Shown: piece by piece, positions 1-7,680 of the stretch | Layout of the letters: every line of letters begins with the position of its first letter | How positions within the stretch are numbered: the stretch's first letter is position 1 | From: an uncultured Bacillota bacterium | Lineage (GTDB): Bacteria > Bacillota > Clostridia > Christensenellales > UBA1242 | Assembly: GCA_949282835.1 (NCBI GenBank) | Contig: CASDQU010000035.1 | Span: 1-21,885 of the forward strand | DNA length: 21,885 nt | Direction: 5' to 3' | The notes under the pieces: generated by a model | Databases searched by the model: none | What the model was told of the DNA's origin: nothing | What the model saw: only the letters and a program-made list of their open reading frames with translations | Position numbers and translations under genes: made by a program

Positions 1-3000
1 TACTTATACTTTCTATCAAATAAATGAGAATGGCAAGACATTCATCACTTCGACTAGCAAATCTTTCACTGTTAAAAATGGTTATTACTATACTGATAGT
101 GATAAGGACACAAGTGGTTATAGTCTTGTTGCAGATTGGGCAACAACTGTACCTGATAGTGCAATTGTTGGCGTTGAGGTTGATCTTCCTTCTGTAACTG
201 CAACAACTAGATCTACAAACAGCCCTGCAAGCGAGTCTGTCGAGGTTTACTATGAAGTTTCTGTTGCAAAGATGAATAGCAACGGACAATATGCCGATGA
301 TGTAACTGACACAGTTTACAATAAGGAAGACAACACATTTAAAGCAATAGAGGAAGGTTCTTATAGAATCACCTATACAATCAGAGATTTCTATGGCAAT
401 GAAGTTAAAAACTCTTTTGATCTTGATAATGTTAGAGATTCTCAAGCTGCACAGGTATATATGTATGACGCAGGCACTGATACTAGAGCTGAGGATGGAA
501 CATATTCAAGTATAAGCGAATATAAACTTTCTTCTCAAACTGTAGCAAGAAATATTGTAATGTATGCTATTGCTGGTAGCGATAATATGGTTGCTGCTGA
601 AGATCTTACTCTCAGACGAGAGATTAGACTTGGTAGCAGTGTTAGATTTAATATAACCGAAGAAAAATATAATAATTATAATCTTATCTTTGCTCCTTCT
701 TCTAATGGCAATTCTGGCGATTATGCAGTCTTTGAACAAATTGCTCAAGACAACTATGAAATCAGAAAACAAATGATTATGGAAGGACTAGATTTCACAG
801 ATGGACAAGTTGTTCAAACTTGGCTTAAAGACAACAACTATCTTCTTGTTACCACAGACGGAAAAAATGTAAAGGGTGAGTTTATAGCTGGAGAAGATGC
901 TGATATTGAAGACGATGCGACTATAGATCAGTTTATTGAAGCAGGATATGCTTATATTAAATCTACTACAGGTGGCAACTACACTTTCTCTGCAGGCTCT
1001 TATAATTTCTATTATTTTGCGAGTGACAATACAAATAATGAGCGAAGCAAGTATTACAGTGTAACTCTTTCTTCATCAACTGATGAGGCAGTTCCAACTA
1101 TCACATTTGATACTGATCTTCAAACAACATATCTTTCAAACGATGTAATTGAATTTGCTGTAGCAGGCGCAAGCGACACAGTGGACTCTAGACTTGAGGT
1201 TGTGACTGCTTATAGATATCTTGGCGAAGATAAAACAACTCCAGTTGCAAGTGATCAAACCAATCAAACAATTTCATATCTACTTGAAAACTGGAATTCA
1301 AATGATAGCGACAAGTGGTATGTTACTTCAAGAGGTCAAAATGGACTTGTAACTAGCGATGGTTGGTTCTATGACTTAGATGCTGAAACATACAAAATTG
1401 ATCTAAGTGAAAAACCTGCAGATGCAAGATATGTAGAAATCTTATGCTATGCAGTTGATGACAATGGAAATGTCGGATTCTATAACAGAATAATCAATAT
1501 TGCTGATACAACTGACACTGACAGCCCAGTACTTTACAAGGTCGTTGGGGCTCCAGACGCAGACACGCAGTATAATGCTCCTATGTCAATCACTTTACCA
1601 ACACTATATTTTACCGATTCTAAAGTAGAATATATGAACGCCGATGTTATGGTTTATAAAATAACTGAAGATGAAGATGGTAATGTAACAGATAGACAGC
1701 TCATGCAAAGCACTAACATGACTACAAGAGTTGACACTTATAGAGGAACATTTACAGTTGATGGCGGAATTTTCAACGCTTCTTCTAATGGTAAATATCA
1801 AGTTGTAATAACTGTTAGCGACAGTTCAAATCATACAGTTTCTACTTACTTTACTTATCAAGTAGGTGGCGGTGTTGTCATTGAAGATCCTGTGATTGAT
1901 AATATCACTTCAGAGCCTGTTGAAATTGCTATTGATGAAAGTTATAGATTAACAACTCCTACTATTGCAGTTACTGATTCAACAGAGTATGGATATATCG
2001 GAATCAATAGCGAAGATGATTCAAATGCTGCAACATACTATACTCCAACTATGGTTTCTGCAAGCAATAACCAGTATGAACTTAATCAATATGAGTTTAT
2101 TGGTAAAGCAAAGGGAACATACAAATTACAATATGAAGTTTATCTATTAAGATATAAAACAAGCGAAGTTACTTCTTCTCCAACTGCTAATAAGCTATTT
2201 ATGGACGCTTCTGGCAGACTTAAATACTATGATGGAACAACTGAATACTTTGTCTTTATGGATGAAAATCCATACTATGGACAAACTGAAGATGTTCCAG
2301 AGGGCGCAAACACAGACGACAAATACATTATAAAAGTTCACAAGAACATTACTGGAGTTGCAAATAGTGACGATGAAGGAACCCTTTCACTTGATAGCTC
2401 TGTTCTTGGCGATATGGTTGAACTCTTCGTTCTTACAAGTGATGTTCAAACTATAACAGTTCAAGATGTTGTCATTACTGTTACAATTGATGATGATGCA
2501 TATGCAATTACGAAATATCCTGAAATTAACGAGGGAGATCCTGTTCCAATAACAATTGTAAAACCAAATGTTCAAGTATCTGGTGCTGATAAAGGTAACG
2601 ATATCGATAGGACTGAATCAACAGTACAAATTACAAGAACTAGCGGCAGTTCTACAACCACGCTTGCGACAATTACTTTAGAGGAATGGGAACATCATTT
2701 TGATGATACAAACAATAGAAACTTTGATATACAAGGCTCTACAATTAAATTACTTCTTCGCGACAATGGAACTTATACAATCAGATATTCAATTCAAGCT
2801 GTTGACCACTTAGGACAAAAAGTTGGAGATCCTGAAGTTCTTGAATACTCTATTTCAAATGGTGATGTTGAAGCTCCTACTGTTGAACTTTCAGATGATT
2901 TTGTTAAATCAACTTATAAACTTGGAGATACTTTAGTGCTTAATATGGCTGGAGTTGAAGTTGAAGACAACACAACCGATGTCGAATCTTTACTAAAAAC

Positions 3001-3370
3001 CATGAAAGTTACCTTAACTAACACCGATACAGAAGAAAGCTGGACTCTTAAAAGTGATCCTAATGCTAGTGAAGGAACATATATTTATGAGCATAAATTT
3101 GAATCTGCTGGAAACTATACTTTGACTATCACTGTTGAAGATGAAGCTGGCATTTCAGGCTCTTCTTCAGTATCATTTACAGTATCTACAGAAGATACCG
3201 AGCCTATCAATGTTACAGAAGTGCTTGGCGGTGTTCTTATTGGACTTTCAGTAGCCTTACTTGCAGGTGTTGTAATCTACTTCATTGTATCAAAAGTTAA
3301 ACTTGACAAGAAGGAAAAAACATACAAAGCAAAAATCTCTAAGAAAGATGATGAAAAGAAAGAAGACTAA
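1..3370 (+). CDS. Giant Ig-like repeat surface protein, C-terminal part (5' end outside window)
   Basis: The reading frame is open from base 2 through the first ATG at 272 with a continuous protein-like sequence, so the gene starts upstream of the window and 272 is only an internal Met. About 1120 residues are visible. They are rich in Thr, Ser, Asp, Asn and Tyr and contain repeated beta-sandwich-like units with motifs such as GSYRITYTIRDFYGNEV and GTYTIRYSIQAVDHLGQKVG, typical of PKD/Big-type Ig-like domains of surface proteins. The C-terminus has one hydrophobic segment (VLGGVLIGLSVALLAGVVIYF) followed by a Lys-rich tail (KISKKDDEKKED). No LPXTG motif is seen, so anchoring is probably by the membrane helix with the tail in the cytoplasm. 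No catalytic motif is visible. An adhesin or surface-layer role is inference only. A terminator follows directly. Confidence 0.8.
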   Translation, partial: TYTFYQINENGKTFITSTSKSFTVKNGYYYTDSDKDTSGYSLVADWATTVPDSAIVGVEVDLPSVTATTRSTNSPASESVEVYYEVSVAKMNSNGQYADDVTDTVYNKEDNTFKAIEEGSYRITYTIRDFYGNEVKNSFDLDNVRDSQAAQVYMYDAGTDTRAEDGTYSSISEYKLSSQTVARNIVMYAIAGSDNMVAAEDLTLRREIRLGSSVRFNITEEKYNNYNLIFAPSSNGNSGDYAVFEQIAQDNYEIRKQMIMEGLDFTDGQVVQTWLKDNNYLLVTTDGKNVKGEFIAGEDADIEDDATIDQFIEAGYAYIKSTTGGNYTFSAGSYNFYYFASDNTNNERSKYYSVTLSSSTDEAVPTITFDTDLQTTYLSNDVIEFAVAGASDTVDSRLEVVTAYRYLGEDKTTPVASDQTNQTISYLLENWNSNDSDKWYVTSRGQNGLVTSDGWFYDLDAETYKIDLSEKPADARYVEILCYAVDDNGNVGFYNRIINIADTTDTDSPVLYKVVGAPDADTQYNAPMSITLPTLYFTDSKVEYMNADVMVYKITEDEDGNVTDRQLMQSTNMTTRVDTYRGTFTVDGGIFNASSNGKYQVVITVSDSSNHTVSTYFTYQVGGGVVIEDPVIDNITSEPVEIAIDESYRLTTPTIAVTDSTEYGYIGINSEDDSNAATYYTPTMVSASNNQYELNQYEFIGKAKGTYKLQYEVYLLRYKTSEVTSSPTANKLFMDASGRLKYYDGTTEYFVFMDENPYYGQTEDVPEGANTDDKYIIKVHKNITGVANSDDEGTLSLDSSVLGDMVELFVLTSDVQTITVQDVVITVTIDDDAYAITKYPEINEGDPVPITIVKPNVQVSGADKGNDIDRTESTVQITRTSGSSTTTLATITLEEWEHHFDDTNNRNFDIQGSTIKLLLRDNGTYTIRYSIQAVDHLGQKVGDPEVLEYSISNGDVEAPTVELSDDFVKSTYKLGDTLVLNMAGVEVEDNTTDVESLLKTMKVTLTNTDTEESWTLKSDPNASEGTYIYEHKFESAGNYTLTITVEDEAGISGSSSVSFTVSTEDTEPINVTEVLGGVLIGLSVALLAGVVIYFIVSKVKLDKKEKTYKAKISKKDDEKKED

Positions 3371-3379
3371 TTTTTAAAA

Positions 3380-3410
3380 AATATCATGTTTTACAACATG
3401 GTATTTTTTT
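3380..3410 (+). terminator. Terminator of the surface-protein gene
   Basis: An 11-bp stem (3380-3390 with 3395-3405, one G-U pair) closes a TTAC loop and runs into T7, starting 9 bases after the stop codon. Confidence 0.85.
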
Positions 3411-3496
3411 GATAAAAAATTTTTCTTTCTAAATATGTAGCATGATATAACTCATTAATTTTACATCATAATAATTCTTCTCTTTGCTATATTTGC

Positions 3497-3525
3497 TTGA
3501 CAAATAAGGCATTATATGATATATT
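3497..3525 (+). promoter_or_regulatory. Sigma-A promoter of rplU-prp-rpmA
   Basis: TTGACA at 3497-3502, a 17-bp spacer and TATATT at 3520-3525. Transcription would start near 3531-3532, exactly at the first leader hairpin. Confidence 0.8.
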
Positions 3526-3530
3526 ATTAA

Positions 3531-3610
3531 GCGTATCCGTATGCAAAGGGTTACAAAGTCTATTAAAATTTGATAGCACCCTATAAGCAACGAGTTTGGT
3601 TAGAGGAGGT
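3531..3610 (+). ncRNA. Structured 5' leader of rplU, candidate L21 leader
   Basis: The roughly 85-nt leader can form a hairpin GCGTA/TATGC (3531-3535 with 3540-3544). It can also form a second stem AGGGT/ACCCT (3547-3551 with 3578-3582) enclosing CTAT/ATAG (3560-3563 with 3573-3576). The ribosome binding site AGAGGAGGT lies just downstream. Firmicutes rplU genes are known to carry a conserved L21 leader thought to allow autoregulation by the ribosomal protein. Position and two-hairpin layout fit that class, but a covariance-model match could not be made here. Confidence 0.5.
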
Positions 3611-3617
3611 AAGAATT

Positions 3618-3926
3618 ATGTTTGCTATAGTACAAAGTGGTGGCAAGCAATACAAGGTTAGCGAAGGCGATATCATTACTGTTGAAAAATTAGTAAATGC
3701 TGTTGGCGACAAAGTTAAACTTGAGGTTTTGCTTGTAAGTGACAATGGAAAAGTAGTAGCTGGCAACCCTTTTGTTCAAGGCGCAGAATGTGAAGCAGAA
3801 GTAGTTGCTCACGGTAAAGGAGACAAAATAGTTGTTTTCAAATATAAGCCTAAGAAGAATGAAAGAAAGAAACAAGGTCACAGACAACCATTCACTCAAT
3901 TAAAAATTTTATCTATAAAAAAATAA
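3618..3926 (+). CDS. rplU: 50S ribosomal protein bL21
   Basis: The 102-residue product opens with MFAIVQSGGKQYKVSEGD, the hallmark of bacterial L21, and ends in a Lys-rich tail with KKNERKKQGHRQPFT, which matches the family's rRNA-binding C-terminus. Length is normal (about 103). The start at 3618 is set by the family N-terminus and by AGAGGAGGT at 3602-3610. A longer in-frame start at 3570 would add 16 residues unlike any L21 and lies inside the leader hairpins. It is the first gene of rplU-prp-rpmA. L21 is a 23S rRNA-binding protein of the large subunit. Confidence 0.97.
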   Translation: MFAIVQSGGKQYKVSEGDIITVEKLVNAVGDKVKLEVLLVSDNGKVVAGNPFVQGAECEAEVVAHGKGDKIVVFKYKPKKNERKKQGHRQPFTQLKILSIKK

Positions 3927-3935
3927 GGCTTGATT

Positions 3936-4253
3936 ATGACAAGGATTACATTTTATAAAAAACAGGGCGACTATATTGGATTTATCGTGGATGGTCATAC
4001 AGGAAAGGCAGAATATGGCAAAGACTTGCTTTGCGCTCAGCTTTCGACTGTAGCTCAACTTGCTATAGTTGGCTGTGAAATTGGCAATTTCAAAATTGCA
4101 AATAAAGAAATAGCTGACGGTCATCTAGAAATTTTTTTAGAAGACTATAAAAATCCAAATGCTCAATATCTATTCAAAACTTGTTATCAATCCTTTAAAT
4201 CTATTATCATTGATGAAAAAAAATATGCAAAATTGGAGGTAAAAAATGTTTAA
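3936..4253 (+). CDS. prp: Ribosomal-processing cysteine protease Prp
   Basis: A 105-residue YsxB/Prp-family protein encoded between rplU and rpmA, its usual place in Firmicutes. Prp removes the N-terminal extension of ribosomal protein L27, a step essential for ribosome function where studied. The catalytic region is visible as DGHTGKAEYGKDLLCAQLS, with His21 and Cys33 matching the family's His/Cys pair. The start at 3936 (ATG) has TAAGG seven bases upstream. A TTG at 3930 is an in-frame alternative. The 3' end overlaps rpmA by 8 bases, which suggests translational coupling of protease and substrate. The matching cleavable L27 extension downstream is strong support. Confidence 0.93.
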   Translation: MTRITFYKKQGDYIGFIVDGHTGKAEYGKDLLCAQLSTVAQLAIVGCEIGNFKIANKEIADGHLEIFLEDYKNPNAQYLFKTCYQSFKSIIIDEKKYAKLEVKNV

Positions 4254-4521
4254 GTTTAATGCTCAACTTTTTGCTCACAAAAAGGGTGGTGGTAGTACTA
4301 AAAATGGCCGTGATTCTCAAAGCAAGCGTTTAGGTGTTAAGGCTTACGGCGGAGAAAAGGTAACTGCTGGCTCTATTATTGTTAGACAAAAAGGCACAAA
4401 AATTTATCCTGGACAAAATGTTGGCATGGGTAAAGATTATACACTTTTCGCCCTAGTTGATGGCGAAGTTAAATTTGGTCAGAGCAATAAAAAGAAAATT
4501 GTTTCTGTAATTGCAGGCTAA
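4246..4521 (+). CDS. rpmA: 50S ribosomal protein bL27 with cleavable N-terminal extension
   Basis: The 91-residue protein has the L27 core (AHKKGGGSTKNGRDSQSKRLG, then VRQKGTKIYPGQNVGMGKDYTLFAL). It is preceded by an extension, MFKFNAQLF, equivalent to the MLxxNLQFF peptide of other Firmicutes that Prp cleaves after the Phe. Mature L27 would therefore begin at Ala10 (AHKKGGG), so that its N-terminal tail can reach the peptidyl transferase centre. The ribosome binding site TTGGAGGT (4233-4240) lies within the end of prp. It is the last gene of the operon. The obgE gene that often follows in Firmicutes is absent here. Confidence 0.97.
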   Translation: MFKFNAQLFAHKKGGGSTKNGRDSQSKRLGVKAYGGEKVTAGSIIVRQKGTKIYPGQNVGMGKDYTLFALVDGEVKFGQSNKKKIVSVIAG

Positions 4522-4527
4522 AGATTT

Positions 4528-4553
4528 AAGAGGGCTTTAAAAGCTCTTTTTTT
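4528..4553 (+). terminator. Terminator of the rplU operon
   Basis: AAGAG-(GG)-CTT pairs with AAG-CTCTT with a two-base bulge (4528-4537 with 4541-4548), followed by a T-run to 4553. It lies 6 bases after the rpmA stop. The bulge makes it weaker than a perfect stem. Confidence 0.65.
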
Positions 4554-4567
4554 ATTGAGGAGCGCAG

Positions 4568-5401
4568 ATGAATTATATTCTTGTTAAAGATGGTATTTTA
4601 GTAACCGATACCAGTTCATTTAATCCTGAACACATTTTTGAATGTGGTCAAGTCTTTTGTTATGAAAAGAAAGATGACTCATACTATTCTTTTCCAGGAG
4701 ATAAACTAGCCAAAATCAAAAAGGTAGACCAGGGATATTTGATAGAAACCAATGAGATTGACTATTTTATTAATTATTTTGATTTAGACAGAGATTACAA
4801 GGCAATTAAAACTTGTCTTGAGAAATATCCTATAATGAAAGAGCCACTCAAGTACGGATATGGTATAAGAATTTTAAATCAAGATTTATATGAGACTTTG
4901 ATTTCTTTTATCATATCAGCCAATAATAATATAAAAAGAATAAAGCTCATTTTAAATAATTTAAGAAAGGCGTATGGGAAAAGTAAGGGCGAGAATATCT
5001 TTGCTTTTCCATCTTATCAATTCTTAAAAGATAAAGATGAAGATTTCTTTAAGAGTATGGGCGCGGGATATAGGGCTAAGTATTTGGCAAAGGTTACTAA
5101 GCAAATTTCGCCGCAACAGCTTGAGGCGCTTAGAGAAATGCCAACTAAAGAGCTTAGAGAAAAACTTATTAGTCTTAGCGGGGTAGGAGGCAAGGTGGCA
5201 GATTGTGTGCTACTTTTTGGTTTTAGGCGTGGCGATGTTTTTCCGGTAGATACTTGGATTAACAAGTGTTACAATAGCTTTTTTTCGGCAACTTATAATC
5301 GAGAAAAGATAAGAAATGATTTAATTTGTCAATTTGGTAATTTGAGTGGCTATGCTCAGCAATATCTCTTTTTTTATCAACGCTCATCTTTAAAAAGTTG
5401 A
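4568..5401 (+). CDS. ogg: 8-oxoguanine DNA glycosylase/AP lyase, OGG1 type
   Basis: A 277-residue HhH-GPD superfamily base-excision repair enzyme. An OGG-type N-terminal domain (about 1-110, with SFNPEHIFECGQVFCY) precedes the helical catalytic domain. The helix-hairpin-helix LSGVGGKVADCVLLFG (203-218) contains the expected catalytic Lys209, and the conserved Asp is seen in FPVDTW (Asp228). Lys plus Asp indicates a bifunctional glycosylase/lyase that excises 8-oxoG from DNA. The expected N-terminal domain and the absence of a FeS-cluster Cys motif argue against Nth or MutY. GAGGAG at 4557-4562 precedes the ATG. It sits alone between two terminators and may be transcribed by read-through from rpmA. 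Confidence 0.9.
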   Translation: MNYILVKDGILVTDTSSFNPEHIFECGQVFCYEKKDDSYYSFPGDKLAKIKKVDQGYLIETNEIDYFINYFDLDRDYKAIKTCLEKYPIMKEPLKYGYGIRILNQDLYETLISFIISANNNIKRIKLILNNLRKAYGKSKGENIFAFPSYQFLKDKDEDFFKSMGAGYRAKYLAKVTKQISPQQLEALREMPTKELREKLISLSGVGGKVADCVLLFGFRRGDVFPVDTWINKCYNSFFSATYNREKIRNDLICQFGNLSGYAQQYLFFYQRSSLKS

Positions 5402-5410
5402 AAAACTCAA

Positions 5411-5440
5411 AAAAAAATCAAAGTTTTTTTTGATTTTTTT
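5411..5440 (+). terminator. AT-rich terminator after ogg
   Basis: An A-rich arm ending in ATCAAA (5411-5422) pairs across GTT with TTTTTTGAT and a following run of seven T. It is symmetrical and could work weakly in both directions. Confidence 0.6.
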
Positions 5441-5473
5441 GCAAAAATTTATCAAATTTTATTAAATTGACTA

Positions 5474-5502
5474 TTTACACCAGCTAAATGCTATGATATA
5501 AT
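5474..5502 (+). promoter_or_regulatory. Sigma-A promoter of floA
   Basis: TTTACA at 5474-5479, a 17-bp spacer and TATAAT at 5497-5502. The floA ribosome binding site AAGGAG (5511-5516) follows directly, which implies a short leader. Confidence 0.75.
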
Positions 5503-5522
5503 TAAGAGGTAAGGAGATAGCA

Positions 5523-6551
5523 ATGGTAAATAATTCTTTGTTGTTATTTGGGACAAGCGATATCGTTTTAGTATCAGTTTTTGGAGCAATCTTTATCGCT
5601 TTAGTTGTATATGCTTGTTTTGTTCCAATGAAAATTTGGTTTACAGCTTTGTTTAGTGGCTGTTATATTCCATCTTGGAAACTTATTAGTTTTAAAAATA
5701 ATAAATTAAATTTAAACGATATTTTAAATGCTTATAGCATTGCCAAAAAATCTAGTTTAGAGGTTTCTTTAAAAGAAATTGTCAATATATATCTTGCTAA
5801 TGGCAATGCTCTTGAAGTAGTGAGGGGATTAAAACTTGCAAAAGATGCTGGCTTGTCATTGTCATTAAAACTTGCAACCGCTATCGAGCTTTCCTCACAT
5901 AAAGTTGTTGAATTAATTCAAAATAGTATAAATTCTACTCTTGTGGAAATTGACAAAATAAATGGCTTTGCTCAAGATAAAGTGGAAATTATTGCAAGTG
6001 CAAATGTGTCAGTTAAGGTCAATCTTTTTAAATATGTAAGCGGGTTAGGACTAGACGATTTAAAAAGTAATATTAAAGCATGGATTATGGAAAATATAGC
6101 CAAAGCAAAAGACCATAAACAAATTTTGAGTGAGCCTAATCAAAGTTTGCTTTCCAATTTAGATTTACGAGTTGTTACTAAAAATTCTATGTACAATGTA
6201 ATTGATATCAATATTTCTAGTATTAGCATAGGTCGCGACTTAAATGCAGAGAGAGAATTGCAGGTGGCTGAAAAGGAAAAAATTTATGCTCAAATTGAGG
6301 CAGAGCGCAGAAAAAATGCTGAAGAGATTAAAGAGCTTCAAATGAGAACTAAGACTGAGCAAATGAAATCGACAGTCCTTCAAGCGGAGGCAGAAGTTCC
6401 TATGGCACTTTCTCAAGCGATAAAAGAAGGTCGTTTCTCAGTTATGGACTATTATAAATTGATGAATTTGCAGGCAGATACTGCATTAAGACGAGCTATT
6501 ATTAGCGATAATAAAAATCAACCAGATAGTGATGATGGAGATATATTCTAA
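5523..6551 (+). CDS. floA: Flotillin-like protein FloA
   Basis: A 342-residue member of the FloA (YqfA) family, which organises functional membrane microdomains in Firmicutes. A hydrophobic membrane segment lies at about 12-34, followed by a short basic or aromatic stretch and a SPFH-like region (about 60-240) with ANGNALEVVRGLKLAKDAGL and GRDLNAERELQVAEKEKIYAQIEAERR. The latter leads into the coiled coil typical of flotillins. The C-terminus retains the FloA pattern LQAEAEVPMALSQAIKEGRFSVMDYY. Length is close to the usual 330 or so. The start has AAGGAG six bases upstream. The stop codon overlaps the next start (TAATG), indicating translational coupling to the downstream membrane protein. 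The neighbourhood (floA near yqfC-yqfD) is conserved in Bacillus. Confidence 0.93.
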   Translation: MVNNSLLLFGTSDIVLVSVFGAIFIALVVYACFVPMKIWFTALFSGCYIPSWKLISFKNNKLNLNDILNAYSIAKKSSLEVSLKEIVNIYLANGNALEVVRGLKLAKDAGLSLSLKLATAIELSSHKVVELIQNSINSTLVEIDKINGFAQDKVEIIASANVSVKVNLFKYVSGLGLDDLKSNIKAWIMENIAKAKDHKQILSEPNQSLLSNLDLRVVTKNSMYNVIDINISSISIGRDLNAERELQVAEKEKIYAQIEAERRKNAEEIKELQMRTKTEQMKSTVLQAEAEVPMALSQAIKEGRFSVMDYYKLMNLQADTALRRAIISDNKNQPDSDDGDIF

Positions 6552-7096
6552 TGAGTAGTACTTTGATAATAATTTTAGTTGCTTGTGGTATATTCTTGTT
6601 TTTAGTGCTTGTTGCAGTACTTATTCATTTGTCAAATAAAAGAAGAAGAAATAATATTGATAATAGAATAAAACAATATAAATCAGAAGCCTCTCCAGTT
6701 GATGAAAAGATTACATTATCAAAAGATATCACCGCTCAAACTGCTGAAAACCTTGAAGACGATAAAGAAAAAAAAGAGGCGCTAGAAAATAAAGAGCAAG
6801 AGCATATTGAGCCTATTATTGAAGACTATATAAATAGCGCAGAATTTCTTGGACAGAATGAAAATAAAAAGAAGAAATCAAGTCGCTCAAAACCATATAC
6901 TAGGCAGCAAAATACCTCTGTAAGGATAAATAACAATATAGAAGATAGAGATAAAGAATTTGAAGACTTTTTAAATGAGCATGCTCTTTCAAGGCGTATT
7001 GTTAATAATGAGATTTTAGAGAAACTTAAAGACCTCCCTCCTAATATCAAGGCAATAATATTAAGCAATGTTTTTAATAAATATAATGATGATTAA
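6551..7096 (+). CDS. Single-pass membrane protein of unknown function, coupled to floA
   Basis: This 181-residue gene starts on the last base of the floA stop (TAATG), so the two are probably co-translated. An N-terminal transmembrane helix (about 4-27) is followed by a basic stop-transfer KRRRNN. A long, highly charged and probably disordered Glu/Lys-rich linker comes next. A more ordered C-terminal segment (about 130-181) contains EDFLNEHALSRRIVNNEILE and LPPNIKAIILSNVFNKY. The topology suggests a short outer end with the bulk in the cytoplasm. The family is not recognised. Coupling to FloA suggests a microdomain partner or client, which is inference. It lacks NfeD-like features, so it is not the usual flotillin partner. 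Confidence 0.75.
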   Translation: MSSTLIIILVACGIFLFLVLVAVLIHLSNKRRRNNIDNRIKQYKSEASPVDEKITLSKDITAQTAENLEDDKEKKEALENKEQEHIEPIIEDYINSAEFLGQNENKKKKSSRSKPYTRQQNTSVRINNNIEDRDKEFEDFLNEHALSRRIVNNEILEKLKDLPPNIKAIILSNVFNKYNDD

Positions 7097-7100
7097 AAAT

Positions 7101-7115
7101 CAGCCTCAACGGCTG
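7101..7115 (+). repeat. First copy of the CAGCC-TCAAC-GGCTG hairpin, no T-run
   Basis: The stem CAGCC/GGCTG with loop TCAAC lies just after the 6551-7096 gene and is identical over 17 bases (7100-7116) to the later terminator hairpin (7288-7304). It runs straight into the left arm of the 151-bp element instead of a T-run, so it is probably not a working terminator. Confidence 0.8.
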
Positions 7116-7116
7116 T

Positions 7117-7267
7117 CAGACTGTTGAAAAACGGCGCGACCGAAAATTTAATAAAAATTTTCTTGCTTCGTTTACTGAAAAACACCTAAAAACAGTCATT
7201 TAGGGAAACTAAACTCCTGCTTTTAGGCATTTTTCGAGCCTTGCATCGCTTGTTTTTGAACAGTCTG
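7117..7267. mobile_element. 151-bp long-hairpin element (MITE/REP-like)
   Basis: The outer 16-bp arms (7117-7132 and 7252-7267) are inverted repeats with one mismatch. The inner 19-bp arms (7177-7195 and 7217-7235) match at 16 of 19. The whole stretch can therefore fold into one long imperfect hairpin. There is no coding capacity, and a GC-richer segment (ACGGCGCGACCG) stands out from the AT-rich surroundings. Flanking 17-bp direct copies of the terminator hairpin suggest insertion or duplication at a terminator. Whether it is a dispersed family in this genome cannot be seen from one copy. Confidence 0.5.
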
Positions 7268-7288
7268 CTTTATTTGTCTACAAGCTGT

Positions 7289-7310
7289 CAGCCTCAACGG
7301 CTGTTTTTTT
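7289..7310 (+). terminator. Terminator of the floA operon
   Basis: Stem CAGCC (7289-7293) and GGCTG (7299-7303), loop TCAAC, then T7. This copy has the full T-run. Confidence 0.85.
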
Positions 7311-7416
7311 ATCTGTCAATTTTTAGAAGTCTATATATTTAATGTATCTACTGCAAAAGATATAATTTTACTTTTGTATGCATATTTTACTATATCATTC
7401 CTATTATGGAGGAAAA

Positions 7417-7680
7417 ATGTTTAATTTTTTCAACGAGATTAAAAACAAGGGACAACTTAACAATCCCGAATTTTTAAATGACTATAATATTGTAAATATG
7501 TCAGGCAAACTTCTTTATGTAGAAGGACATAAAGGAGTAACGGTTATTTCAAAAGAAGTTATTGCTTTTAAAGTAAAAAAGGGAAGGGTTGTGGTAGAAG
7601 GCAAAGATTTTATTGTTAAAGAGCTTACAGAAAATACTCTTTTAGTCCAAGGTGAAATAAAAAAGACGGAGATATTTTAA
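7417..7680 (+). CDS. yqfC: Sporulation protein YqfC (YabP/YqfC family)
   Basis: An 87-residue small protein with the YabP/YqfC pattern: MSGKLLYVEGHKGVTVISKE, then AFKVKKGRVVVEGKDFIVKELTENTLLVQGEI, a compact beta-rich fold. The identity is reinforced by yqfD beginning on the next base after its stop. Members are sigma-E-controlled mother-cell sporulation proteins in Bacillus, and YqfC and YqfD act together in spore formation. The start at 7417 is chosen for TGGAGG at 7407-7412. An upstream in-frame ATG at 7378 would add 13 residues without a ribosome site. A TATAAT-like box lies at 7361-7366, but no convincing -35 or sigma-E promoter was identified. Confidence 0.88.
   Translation: MFNFFNEIKNKGQLNNPEFLNDYNIVNMSGKLLYVEGHKGVTVISKEVIAFKVKKGRVVVEGKDFIVKELTENTLLVQGEIKKTEIF

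Noticed and set aside
272..3370. Surface protein starting at ATG 272
   Set aside because: The frame is open and protein-like from base 2, with no ribosome site before 272, so the gene begins outside the window.
3231..3370. LPXTG sortase signal in the two giant surface proteins
   Set aside because: Neither this protein nor the subtilase at 12907-17154 has an LPXTG-like motif before its C-terminal helix.
3570..3617. N-terminally extended L21
   Set aside because: The extra residues are unlike L21, and the strong AGAGGAGGT serves the ATG at 3618.
7117..7267. CRISPR array or riboswitch
   Set aside because: The repeats are inverted and nested, not regularly spaced direct repeats, and no riboswitch class was recognised.
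7321..7416. Sigma-E promoter for yqfC
   Set aside because: ATATT-like and TATAAT-like boxes exist, but none has the sequence and spacing needed to claim a sigma-E site.
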